DNA of 64,000 nucleotides from Actinomadura graeca (GTDB lineage Bacteria; Actinomycetota; Actinomycetes; Streptosporangiales; Streptosporangiaceae): NCBI RefSeq assembly GCF_019175365.1, contig NZ_CP059572.1, forward strand, positions 6,820,001 through 6,884,000, read 5' to 3'. The position numbers and the translations under genes are program-made. Under the pieces are notes generated by a model. The model was not told the origin of the DNA. It worked only from the letters and a program-made list of their open reading frames with translations, and made no database searches. Below, in pieces: positions 42,791-51,019 of the stretch; position 1 is the first letter of the stretch; every line of letters begins with the position of its first letter.

Positions 42791-42806
42791 CGATACATCG
42801 CGATTC
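42791..42806. promoter_or_regulatory. CGATACATC-containing element upstream of DUF1707 gene
   Basis: The element CGATACATCGCGATTC lies 27-42 nt upstream of the DUF1707 start. Its CGATACATC core is shared with the candidate operator of the PadR/DUF4097 operon. It may place this gene in the same PadR regulon, which is inference from one shared nonamer. Confidence 0.35.
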
Positions 42807-42832
42807 GTCCGCGGTGCGGAGGGGAGAGGGCA

Positions 42833-43450
42833 GTGAGCGTCGAGCAGCGGAGGACCGGGTCCGGTCTGTGCGCCCCTGAGATCGGCACCCCGGAGATCGG
42901 CGTCCCCGATGTGCCCGCGCCCGAGGTGCGCGCCTCCGACCGGGATCGCGACGAGACCCTCGTGGGGTTGCACACGGCCTACGCCGAGGGCCGCCTGACC
43001 GAGGCGGAGCTGGACGAGCGCATCGACCTGGCACTGGCCGCCCGGACGCACGCGGAGCTGGACCGGGTCTCGGTGGACCTTCCGCGCGCCGCCGCGCGGC
43101 CCGCCTCGGCGCGTCCGGCGAGCCGCTTCCAGATGGCCTACAAGAGCGCCGTCCGCCGCAGCGGCCGGTGGCGCCTGCCCGAGCGGTTCACCGCCATGAT
43201 CTACAAGGGGCACTCCCTGCTCGACCTGCGCTCGGCCGAGCTGGAGGGGCCCGTCACCACGATCCGCGTCCTGGCCTACAAGTCCACGGTCGAGGTCGTG
43301 GTCCCGCCCGGCGTCCGGGTCGAGGCGGGCGGCGTGGGGGTGTCGGCCGAGGTGCACGGCGTCCCCGCGGTGGACGCGCCCGTCATCCATATTCAGGGTT
43401 TCGCCTACAAGGGGACGATCGAGGCGAAGGATCGGTTTAGCCGGGCCTGA
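42833..43450 (+). CDS. DUF1707-domain protein
   Basis: A 205-residue protein. After a low-complexity start (PEIGTPEIGVPDVPAPEV) comes the DUF1707 domain RASDRDRDETLVGLHTAYAEGRLTEAELDERI, found in many actinobacterial small proteins. The C-terminal half has the strand repeats AMIYKGHSLLDLRSAEL, VLAYKSTVEVVVPPGV and GFAYKGTIEAKD, similar to LiaF-type or DUF2154 domains of membrane-stress proteins. No membrane helix is present. The GTG start has GGAGGGGAGAGGG upstream. Function unknown. Confidence 0.75.
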   Translation: MSVEQRRTGSGLCAPEIGTPEIGVPDVPAPEVRASDRDRDETLVGLHTAYAEGRLTEAELDERIDLALAARTHAELDRVSVDLPRAAARPASARPASRFQMAYKSAVRRSGRWRLPERFTAMIYKGHSLLDLRSAELEGPVTTIRVLAYKSTVEVVVPPGVRVEAGGVGVSAEVHGVPAVDAPVIHIQGFAYKGTIEAKDRFSRA

Positions 43451-43575
43451 GGTGATAGAACGCTCCCGCGGCTAAGATCGGCCGCCGTTCACGCCGATGT
43501 CCCGACACGGGCCGGTGTGGCGCGGTTTGATGGTGCCATCGACGGTCCAAGGGCGGACCGGGTGAAGGAGCGCGT

Positions 43576-46167
43576 GTGACGGCGAGGACCCCCGAGCAGG
43601 ACGAGGCCAGGCCCCCGGCCGAGAACGGGCCCGCCGACTCCCGCCAGGTCCGGCGGCGTCTGACGTTCGGCGTCGCCGGCGGTCTCGCCGGGCTGCCCGC
43701 GTCCCTCACGCCCTGGCAGCGCGCCTACGAGGCGTGGAGGTCCGCCGGGCTGGACTGGAGGCACGGCCCCCCGCCCGCCGCGCCCGCGGACACCGTGGTG
43801 TCCGCGCAGGCCGCCGAGCCCGTGGCGTCCGCCGGGCCTGTCGAGTCCGAGAGTGCGCCGGTGCAGGCGGAGCGGGCCGCGCCCGCCGCGCGGCCGAGAC
43901 CGGTACCCGTGGACGAGAAGGTGTACTCGGCCGCCGAGGCGAAGCAGGCGGCGAAGCGGGCGGCGAAGGCGGCGCGGCGGGCGAGACGTCCCGCGAAGCC
44001 GGCGCGGACGCGCGGGCTGCGGTCGGGCATCGCGGTCACCGCCGGGCTCGTCCTGGTGGCGGGCGGGGTGATCGTCGTCCTCGGACGGGACGCCGGCGAG
44101 CCCGCCCCGCCGCGCCCGGCCGCGGCGGTGACCGCGGACGCGCTGTTCGCGGCCGACCCGGCGGCCGCGTCCGACGGGCTCGTCCAGGACCTCGCGGCCA
44201 TCGCCGCGGACGGCGCCACGATCGTCGCCGCGGGCACCGAGGGCACCGGTGTGGAGGGAGGGGAACGCGCGGCGTTCCTGCGCTCCGCCGACTCCGGGCG
44301 CGCCTGGCGGACGGCGCGGGTCCGCGCCGCCAACGGCACGGAACCGCCGCTCGGCGACCGCCCGCGCCTGCTGTCCGGCGGCGGCGGCGCGTGGCTGGCG
44401 CTGGGCCGGGGCACCGCCGGTGCCGTCGTCTGGACCAGCAACGACGCCGGGACGTGGACGCGGCAGCCGCCCGACCCCGCGTTCCGCCCGGCCGACGAGG
44501 TCAACGCCCTGACCCGCACCGCGCAGGGGTTCGTGGCCGTGGGCGGCGCGGCGGGGAAGGCGCTGGTCTGGAGTTCGGCGGACGGCCGGGCCTGGCAGCG
44601 CGCCGAGATTTCCGGGATCACCGGGCTCGACCGGGTGGCCGCGTCCGGGACCGCCCTCGTGACCCACGGGACCTTCAGCAAGAAGGTCACCCAGAAGAAG
44701 CGCAGGAGGAAGGTCACCCGCACCGTCAGCGGCGACGGGCTGTGGCGTTCCGCCGACGGCGGCCGTACGTGGAAGGCCGTGACGGTCCCGCAGGCCCAGG
44801 GGTCCTACGGCGCGACGAAGGGCCTGGCCGCCGTGCCGGGCGGGTTCGCGACCGTCCGGGAGGGGCGGCGCACGACGGGACGTAAGAAGCACCGCAAGAC
44901 GACGCGGTTCGGCGTCGTGTTCACCTCGGCGGACGGCCAGGGCTGGCGGGCCGCGGGCCGGTTCGGCGGCCCCGGCTTCACCGGCGTCGAGCGCCTCGGC
45001 GGCGGCGCCGCCGGGATGGCCGTCCTCGTCCGCGGCAAGGAACGCGCGGTGCTGCGCAGCATGGACGGGCGCGTGTGGCAGCCGGGCGGCACGGTCGCGG
45101 GACCGCCCGAGGTCAGCGGCCTGGCGGTCGCCGCCGGCGCGGTCGCGGTCTCCGGGCACGAGGGCGGCGACGCCTACCTGTCCGGCGTGGACCTCGCGTC
45201 GGTGCCGGGCGCCGTCCACCCCGAGCGGACGATCAGGTCCGTCGCCGCCGCGCCCGGGCGGGTCGTCGCGGTCGGCAGCACGAACGGCACCACGGCCGTG
45301 TGGAGCTCGCCCGACGGGCGGCGATGGGCCCGCGCCGGGTTCCCCGGGTCCGGCGGCTGGCTGTCCGAGGTCGCCTACGGCGCGCGCGGGTGGCTCGCCG
45401 TGGGCCGCACGTCCGGGGCCTCCCCGGGGCCGCTCGCGATGACCTCACCGGACGGCGCGTCCTGGACGAAGGCCCCGTTCCCCTCGGGCCCCGCACCGGC
45501 CGCCGCCACGGCGGGCCCGTCCGGCTACGTGGCGGTCGGGACGGGCGCGGCCTGGCACTCCACCGACCTGGCGGCCTGGAAGCGCTCCGACATCGACGGC
45601 AACCCGATGGACGTCGCGGCGACCGCCACCGGATACGTCGCGGTCGGCGGGCGGGAGAAGGCGCCCGCCGCCTGGACCTCCCCGGACGGCCTGAAGTGGA
45701 CGCCGGTCAACCTCCCCGCGCCTCCTGCGGCGGGTCCCGCGGCACCCGCCTCCGGGTCCGCGGCACCGGGGGGCGCCCCGGCCACCGGGCCGCCGTCGGG
45801 GCCGCTGACCGAGGTCGCGGCGCATGGGAACACGGTCATCGCCCTCGGCCAGGGCGCGATGCCGCTGGTGTCCGCCGACGGCGGCGCGACGTGGACGCCG
45901 CGCGCCCTCGGCGCCGGGGCGGCCGCGACCGCCGTCGCCGCGACCACGACGGGCTTCGCCGCCGCGGGGACCGCCGGGGGCGACGCCGCCGTGTGGACGT
46001 CGCCGGACGGCGTGTCCTGGCGCCGGGTCCCGGCCGCCGGGCTGGGCGGCCCGGGGGACCAGCGCCTCACCGCGCTGACGCCGGTGGGCGGCGACCTGCT
46101 GGGCATCGGCACCAGCGCCGACCACCGCGGCGAGGCCGCCCTCCTGTGGCGCGCCGTCGCGCCCTGA
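43576..46167 (+). CDS. Membrane-anchored BNR/Asp-box beta-propeller protein
   Basis: An 863-residue protein. An N-terminal cytoplasmic part rich in Ala, Glu and Lys is followed by one membrane helix (about 153-171, AVTAGLVLVAGGVIVVLG). The large remainder is extracellular, built from Asp-box (S-x-D-G-x-x-W) repeats such as WSSADGRAW, WRSADGGRTW, FTSADGQGW, WSSPDGRRW, MTSPDGASW, WTSPDGLKW and WTSPDGVSW, which form a sialidase-like propeller. No sialidase catalytic Arg triad is evident. Two loops are strongly basic (KKVTQKKRRRKVTR and GRKKHRKTTR). A surface sensory or binding role is inferred. It lies 8 nt upstream of a GNAT gene. Confidence 0.75.
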   Translation: MTARTPEQDEARPPAENGPADSRQVRRRLTFGVAGGLAGLPASLTPWQRAYEAWRSAGLDWRHGPPPAAPADTVVSAQAAEPVASAGPVESESAPVQAERAAPAARPRPVPVDEKVYSAAEAKQAAKRAAKAARRARRPAKPARTRGLRSGIAVTAGLVLVAGGVIVVLGRDAGEPAPPRPAAAVTADALFAADPAAASDGLVQDLAAIAADGATIVAAGTEGTGVEGGERAAFLRSADSGRAWRTARVRAANGTEPPLGDRPRLLSGGGGAWLALGRGTAGAVVWTSNDAGTWTRQPPDPAFRPADEVNALTRTAQGFVAVGGAAGKALVWSSADGRAWQRAEISGITGLDRVAASGTALVTHGTFSKKVTQKKRRRKVTRTVSGDGLWRSADGGRTWKAVTVPQAQGSYGATKGLAAVPGGFATVREGRRTTGRKKHRKTTRFGVVFTSADGQGWRAAGRFGGPGFTGVERLGGGAAGMAVLVRGKERAVLRSMDGRVWQPGGTVAGPPEVSGLAVAAGAVAVSGHEGGDAYLSGVDLASVPGAVHPERTIRSVAAAPGRVVAVGSTNGTTAVWSSPDGRRWARAGFPGSGGWLSEVAYGARGWLAVGRTSGASPGPLAMTSPDGASWTKAPFPSGPAPAAATAGPSGYVAVGTGAAWHSTDLAAWKRSDIDGNPMDVAATATGYVAVGGREKAPAAWTSPDGLKWTPVNLPAPPAAGPAAPASGSAAPGGAPATGPPSGPLTEVAAHGNTVIALGQGAMPLVSADGGATWTPRALGAGAAATAVAATTTGFAAAGTAGGDAAVWTSPDGVSWRRVPAAGLGGPGDQRLTALTPVGGDLLGIGTSADHRGEAALLWRAVAP

Positions 46168-46175
46168 GGAGGAGC

Positions 46176-46718
46176 ATGCCCGAGCTCGTGGCGCCGGCCA
46201 TGGCCGTCCACCGCTCCTACGTCGAGGCGATGGAGGAGTTCCGGTTGGAGGGGCGGGACTGCCCCGGCGACGACGGCGGGATCGGCCGGAAGACCGGCGC
46301 GGACGCCGCGGACTGGGCCGATCCCGATGTCTTCGCACGGTTCGTGTGGTCGCTGCGCCTCCAGTCGGTCGAGACGACGCCGCGTCCGGACGGGTTCGTC
46401 CCCTCCACGGCACTGTGGTGGGTGGAGGAGAAGGAGTTCCTCGGCGCACTGTCGATCCGGCACCGGCTCACCCCGTGGCTGCTGGACGTGGGCGGTCACA
46501 TCGGCTACGACGTGCGCCCGTCCGCGCGGCGTCGGGGCCACGGCACGGCGATGCTCCGGGCCGCGCTTCCCGTGGCGGCCGGGCTGGGCATCGAACGCGC
46601 GCTGGTCACGTGCGACGAGGACAACGAGGGGTCGCGCCGCATCATCGAGAAGAACGGCGGCGTCCTTGAGGACCGGCGCGGCGTCAAGCTGCGCTACTGG
46701 GTCCCGACGGCGCCCTGA
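46176..46718 (+). CDS. GNAT-family N-acetyltransferase
   Basis: A 180-residue acetyltransferase of the RimJ/RimL-like type: FLGALSIRHRLTPWLLDVGGHIGYDVRPSARRRGHGTAML carries the acetyl-CoA motif, followed by ALVTCDEDNEGSRRIIEKNGGV. A GAGGAGGAG ribosome-binding site lies after the propeller gene stop, so the two are likely cotranscribed. The substrate is unknown. Confidence 0.8.
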   Translation: MPELVAPAMAVHRSYVEAMEEFRLEGRDCPGDDGGIGRKTGADAADWADPDVFARFVWSLRLQSVETTPRPDGFVPSTALWWVEEKEFLGALSIRHRLTPWLLDVGGHIGYDVRPSARRRGHGTAMLRAALPVAAGLGIERALVTCDEDNEGSRRIIEKNGGVLEDRRGVKLRYWVPTAP

Positions 46719-46790
46719 CGCGCACCGCTCACCGGGGTTTCGTTCCTGGACCTGCTCCTGGACCTGCTCCTGGCCCTGCTCCGGGTCTGC

Positions 46791-46871
46791 TCAGCCGTTG
46801 CAGCCGCAGGAGCATCCCTTCGCGCATGAGCATCCGCCGCTGTGCCCGCAACTGCATCCCTTTGTCGTCAT
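46791..46871 (-). CDS. Cys-rich 26-residue metallothionein-like peptide
   Basis: A short minus-strand frame beginning MTTKGCSCGHSGGCSCAKG with seven cysteines (residues 6, 8, 14, 16, 20, 22 and 24) and one histidine, ending in NG and a TGA. CxC pairs plus His are characteristic of small bacterial metallothioneins. The ribosome-binding site is weak. No other frame in this stretch is credible. A short run of 12-nt tandem repeats (CTGGACCTGCTC-like, about 46746-46793) overlaps its 3' end and continues beyond it. Metal binding is inferred from composition only. Confidence 0.45.
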   Translation of the reverse strand: MTTKGCSCGHSGGCSCAKGCSCGCNG

Positions 46872-47003
46872 GGGCGGAAAGTAACCCCCGGATCGCGCGC
46901 CCGTCTATGACCCGGCGGCGAGGGCGACCTGTCGGCGGGGCTGGAGGTGAGACACGGGCCGCCCACGTGGGGGGAACGCGGCGCGGCCCGTGCCCGTTTC
47001 GGA

Positions 47004-47189
47004 TCAGCCGTGGATGTGCAGGTCCACGCCGAGCAGGACGAGGAACCACAGGAAGATCGCCAGCAACGCGCTGCCGACCCGCCGCAGAAGGGACGCGTCG
47101 ATGTAGTCGCGGTCGAAGGCGACGAAGAGGCCGATGATGATGTAGATGAGGCCGACCAGGCTGATCCCCGGCCGATATCGATGCGCCAT
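47004..47189 (-). CDS. Small two-helix membrane protein
   Basis: A 61-residue protein starting MAHRYRPGISLVGLIYIIIG, with helices at about residues 9-24 (SLVGLIYIIIGLFVAF) and 40-55 (ALLAIFLWFLVLLGV), and ending HIHG. GGAGGAG lies about 8 nt upstream of the ATG. Small proteins of this type are conserved in actinobacteria without known function. It lies upstream of the Cys-rich peptide on the same strand, with 132 nt between. Confidence 0.65.
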   Translation of the reverse strand: MAHRYRPGISLVGLIYIIIGLFVAFDRDYIDASLLRRVGSALLAIFLWFLVLLGVDLHIHG

Positions 47190-47318
47190 GAAGGGCGTCT
47201 CCTCCCGTGGGGGGTGTGACGATCGACCGTTGCCCGGGGCCGTGCGGGGAAAACACCGGCGGCATTCAGGGCGGTTCGATGTCGTTTTTTTGGCGCATCC
47301 CAAATTCGGGGCGCCGGT

Positions 47319-49232
47319 TCACCTCCCCGAGAGGCCGATGCGGACGACGGCCGGATCGCGATCGCCCGCCCGGTCGGCGAACTCCGCGTTGCGGTGCACC
47401 ACGTCGAACTCGTGCCGCCGCTTCAGGGACGGGCTGAGCAGGATGTGGTCGAGCAGCTGGGAGTTGCCGTCCGACACCGCCGTGTAGCGCTCGGAGGGCT
47501 TGAGCCCGGCCGGAAGGTCGGCCAGCCCTCCCTCCTTGGCGAGGGTGCGGACGGGTGCGGAGAACTCGCCGCCGTTGAGGTCCCCTGCCACGATCACCCC
47601 GGCGTCACCGTCGATGTTCCGGATGGACCGGACGAACCCGGCGACCACCTTCGCCTGCGCGTCGCGGCGCCACTCGCTCGGGCGCGACGGGGGCTGGAAG
47701 CGGCCGAAGAGCGGCTGGTCCTCGCCCGCCTGCCCGAACCACTGCGCCGCGATCACGATGATCCGCCGTCCCTGCCAGGTGACCTCCCCGGCGAGCGGCT
47801 TGCGGGACGCGCCCCACGCGGCGTCGCCCGGCGCGATCCGGCCGGGGCTGAGCGTCAGCCCCGCCGCGCCGTCCCGCCGGACGGCCCTGACCGGCGTGAC
47901 CGCGGGGTCGGGCCCGCCCGGCGGCGGCCCGTCCGCCATCGGCTCGGCGGGGGAGGGACGGTCGACGAACGCGAGCCCGCGGTCGGTGCGGAACAGGAAC
48001 CCGACGCGGCCGTTCGTCCCGCGCTCGCCGCCGTCGGCGTTGTCGCGCGGGTTCACCGACCGCCAGTCGTAGCCGGGCCCGCCCGCCTCGCTGATCGCGG
48101 TGATCAGCTCGGCGACGGTCTGGTCGGCGGCGACCGTGCCGTCGTCGGCCTCGCCGCTGTTGTCACGCAGCCCGCTGACCGCGACGAGGTCGGGGGAGCG
48201 CAGCCCCCGGACGATGTCGTCGGCGAGGGCCCGGAAGCGCTCGGGCGGGGAGTCGGGGTCCAGGCCGTCGAGCCCGGCGGTCGCGACGGCCAGCTCCCCC
48301 GGCCGCGCCGGGCGGGTCGCCTCACGCGGCAGGCCGCCGTCCGCGCGGCGCGGGGTGGCGGTGAGCAGCAGCTTGAAGTCGCCGTAGCCGTAGTCGAGGA
48401 CGCCGTCGCCCGCGCCCGGGAGCCGGTCGCCCACGTTCATGCCCGGCAGCGGCGCGAGCGCGTCGTCCAGGATCACCCGTTCGGGGTTGGGGTCGCCGTC
48501 GCGCAGCAGGACGCCGCCGCGCGCCGTCCGCGTCCCGGCCCCGGCGCCGTTCGCGGGCAGGACGGGCAGCTCGCCGTAGCGGGACGGCCCGGCGGCGACG
48601 GCGTCCTGGATGCGGACCCGCATCCCTTCGAGCGACTCGTAGAAGTCCAGCCCGTTGCGGCGCGGGTCGAACCGGCCGCCCTTCTCGACGTCGCCGCGCC
48701 CGTCCTTGACCACGCTCGCGGGTGCCCGCCGCCCGCCGGGCCCGAGGACGGCGGGGGCGGGCAGCGGGGTGCCGTGCGCGTCGACGACCGTGGCGGCCGC
48801 GTCGATCTCGGTCCGGGTGAGCCCGGCGGACCGGGCGCCGCCGGGGCGGAACTCGCTGACCCTGCCGTCCACCCGGACGGAGTCGCCCACCACGGCGGAC
48901 GGGCGGGTGCGGGTGTAGACGAACACGCCCTCGGACGTCGCGTCGTCCCGGTCGGGACGGGGGTCCTGCATCCAGAATCCGTTGCCGGTCAGGGCGGTCA
49001 CCACGCCGGGGACGGCGGAGACGGTGGCGCGTTCCAGCGGTGAGACGTGCCCGGCCCCCTGGATGTCGTGGATGCGGACGGGCCCCGCCGCGGAGGCCGG
49101 CGGGACGGCCGTCAGGAGAGCTGCCGCCGTCGCCACCGCCACCGGCGCCGCGAGCATCGCGTGCGCCGCCGCGGCCCGTCCCCACGCACCCGCGAACGCC
49201 ACCCGCACTCCATCATCGATTTCAAGGTCCAC
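47319..49232 (-). CDS. Secreted ExeM-like endonuclease/exonuclease/phosphatase-family protein
   Basis: A 637-residue exported protein. A hydrophobic N-terminal export segment (MLAAPVAVATAAALLTAV...ASAAG) is followed by an OB-like region (IHDIQGAGHVSPLERATVSAVPGVVTAL, FWMQDP), as in extracellular nucleases of the ExeM type. The C-terminal EEP fold has RNIDGDAGVIVAGDLNGGEFS and SQLLDHILLS, which carry catalytic Asp, Asn and His. The early strand normally containing the catalytic Glu is weakly conserved (LVAVSGLRDNSGEAD). The start is uncertain (GTG 49232 or in-frame GTGs within 30 nt). Confidence 0.75.
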   Translation of the reverse strand: MDLEIDDGVRVAFAGAWGRAAAAHAMLAAPVAVATAAALLTAVPPASAAGPVRIHDIQGAGHVSPLERATVSAVPGVVTALTGNGFWMQDPRPDRDDATSEGVFVYTRTRPSAVVGDSVRVDGRVSEFRPGGARSAGLTRTEIDAAATVVDAHGTPLPAPAVLGPGGRRAPASVVKDGRGDVEKGGRFDPRRNGLDFYESLEGMRVRIQDAVAAGPSRYGELPVLPANGAGAGTRTARGGVLLRDGDPNPERVILDDALAPLPGMNVGDRLPGAGDGVLDYGYGDFKLLLTATPRRADGGLPREATRPARPGELAVATAGLDGLDPDSPPERFRALADDIVRGLRSPDLVAVSGLRDNSGEADDGTVAADQTVAELITAISEAGGPGYDWRSVNPRDNADGGERGTNGRVGFLFRTDRGLAFVDRPSPAEPMADGPPPGGPDPAVTPVRAVRRDGAAGLTLSPGRIAPGDAAWGASRKPLAGEVTWQGRRIIVIAAQWFGQAGEDQPLFGRFQPPSRPSEWRRDAQAKVVAGFVRSIRNIDGDAGVIVAGDLNGGEFSAPVRTLAKEGGLADLPAGLKPSERYTAVSDGNSQLLDHILLSPSLKRRHEFDVVHRNAEFADRAGDRDPAVVRIGLSGR

Positions 49233-49393
49233 GACCGGACACGGAGAAGGATGGCACGCGCGGGCGAGCCCTGACCAACCACTCGCGCAATGGCCGGGAC
49301 CGGGCGGACGGGCCGCCGGGACCGTCGATCGAACAGCGGCGAGAACGCGTTCTGGGTCCCCGGCCCGCGTGCCGGAGGGCGAGCGGCGCGGGC

Positions 49394-49585
49394 CTATTCC
49401 TCCAGCGTGAGCGCCGCCTTCGGGCAGGACCGCACGGCGTGCCGGACGCGGTCGGCCTCGGCGGGCGGCACGTCGGGCAGGAGGATGTGGAGCTCGTCAT
49501 CGTCGTCGAGCTCGAACACCTCGGGTGCGAGCCCCGCGCAGACGCCGTTGGCCTCGCATACCAGCGGGTCGACTCGTACTCTCAT
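49394..49585 (-). CDS. [3Fe-4S]-type ferredoxin
   Basis: A 63-residue ferredoxin with Cys10, Cys16 and Cys54 (CEANGVC and SCPKAA) and no fourth cysteine in the first motif, which is typical of [3Fe-4S] ferredoxins that feed electrons to cytochrome P450s in actinobacteria. GGAGAAGG lies before the ATG. No P450 is in the window. It is divergent from the methyltransferase gene at 49751, close to the scaffold-peptide cluster, so a role in that cluster is possible but unproved. Confidence 0.88.
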   Translation of the reverse strand: MRVRVDPLVCEANGVCAGLAPEVFELDDDDELHILLPDVPPAEADRVRHAVRSCPKAALTLEE

Positions 49586-49699
49586 CGCCTTCTCCGTTCA
49601 CGGTCGCGCCGGGCTCCCCGGCCCGCCTTCGACGCCAACGTACAGAACCATGTTCGGAGTGATGCGTCCGCCGGGAAAGTAGAACGCGTTACAGCCTGA

Positions 49700-50479
<780 letters not shown>

Positions 50480-50557
50480 TCAACGCCCCCTCCCGCGACC
50501 GTCTGTGACGACCGTCGCTCATCGGTTCCTGCTTCTGAACTGCGTTTACGCGGGGGA

Positions 50558-50575
50558 TGTGAACTCTGTGTCACA
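50558..50575. promoter_or_regulatory. TGTGA-N8-TCACA palindrome upstream of precursor gene
   Basis: An 18-bp element with 5-bp inverted arms TGTGA and TCACA separated by 8 nt, 173 nt upstream of the precursor start. It resembles a CRP-family site with a spacer two bases longer than consensus. A candidate regulator-binding site for the cluster, supported by position and symmetry only. Confidence 0.35.
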
Positions 50576-50747
50576 AGACAGGCGGTCATCACTGTAACGC
50601 CAGGTCACGAATCGTAGTCATGAGCTTACGGTAGGTATATGAAGTGGTGTGGATCACTCAAAGGGTCCACCAAGGGCAAGGAACGCCACCCTGCCCGGAC
50701 ACGCCGCGTGTCCGGCCCGAGTCTCGACTCCACATGAGGAGACTGGA

Positions 50748-51008
50748 ATGGGAACCGCGAACGACGACATCACCCGCCCGGAACCGGGCGTGCCGGGCGG
50801 AGAGCCCGTAGTGGACGACCTCGGGACCGATGCCCCGGCCGCCGACCAGGCCACTGACCAGGAGGTCCACGCCGCCGACCATGGCGCCGACCAGGCCGTC
50901 GAGCAGGAGGCGGACCAGGACGACCTGGACGACCTGGACGATCTGGACGACCTGGGCTTCGACCTCGACGAGGTCGAGAACAAGATCGCTCCGCTGGCGC
51001 TGGCCTGA
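50748..51008 (+). CDS. Scaffold/precursor peptide of a RiPP-like cluster
   Basis: An 86-residue acidic peptide. Residues 1-57 are Asp/Glu/Ala-rich. Residues 58-69 are four DDL repeats, followed by GFDLDEVENKIAPLALA to the end. There is no Cys or Ser anywhere and no Thr after residue 36, so no lanthionine or azole could form in the C-terminal part. FDLD resembles the leader recognition motif of LanB-modified peptides (FxLD type). The absence of modifiable core residues, with two LanB-like genes downstream, fits the scaffold peptides that receive amino acids at their C-terminus from aminoacyl-tRNA. GAGGAGA precedes the ATG. It is the first gene of the operon. Confidence 0.75.
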   Translation: MGTANDDITRPEPGVPGGEPVVDDLGTDAPAADQATDQEVHAADHGADQAVEQEADQDDLDDLDDLDDLGFDLDEVENKIAPLALA

Positions 51009-51019
51009 GGAGGGCTGAC

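Noticed and set aside
50748..51008. Precursor as an ordinary FxLD lanthipeptide
   Set aside because: No Cys or Ser in the peptide and no Thr after residue 36, so no lanthionine is possible. Kept as a scaffold peptide.
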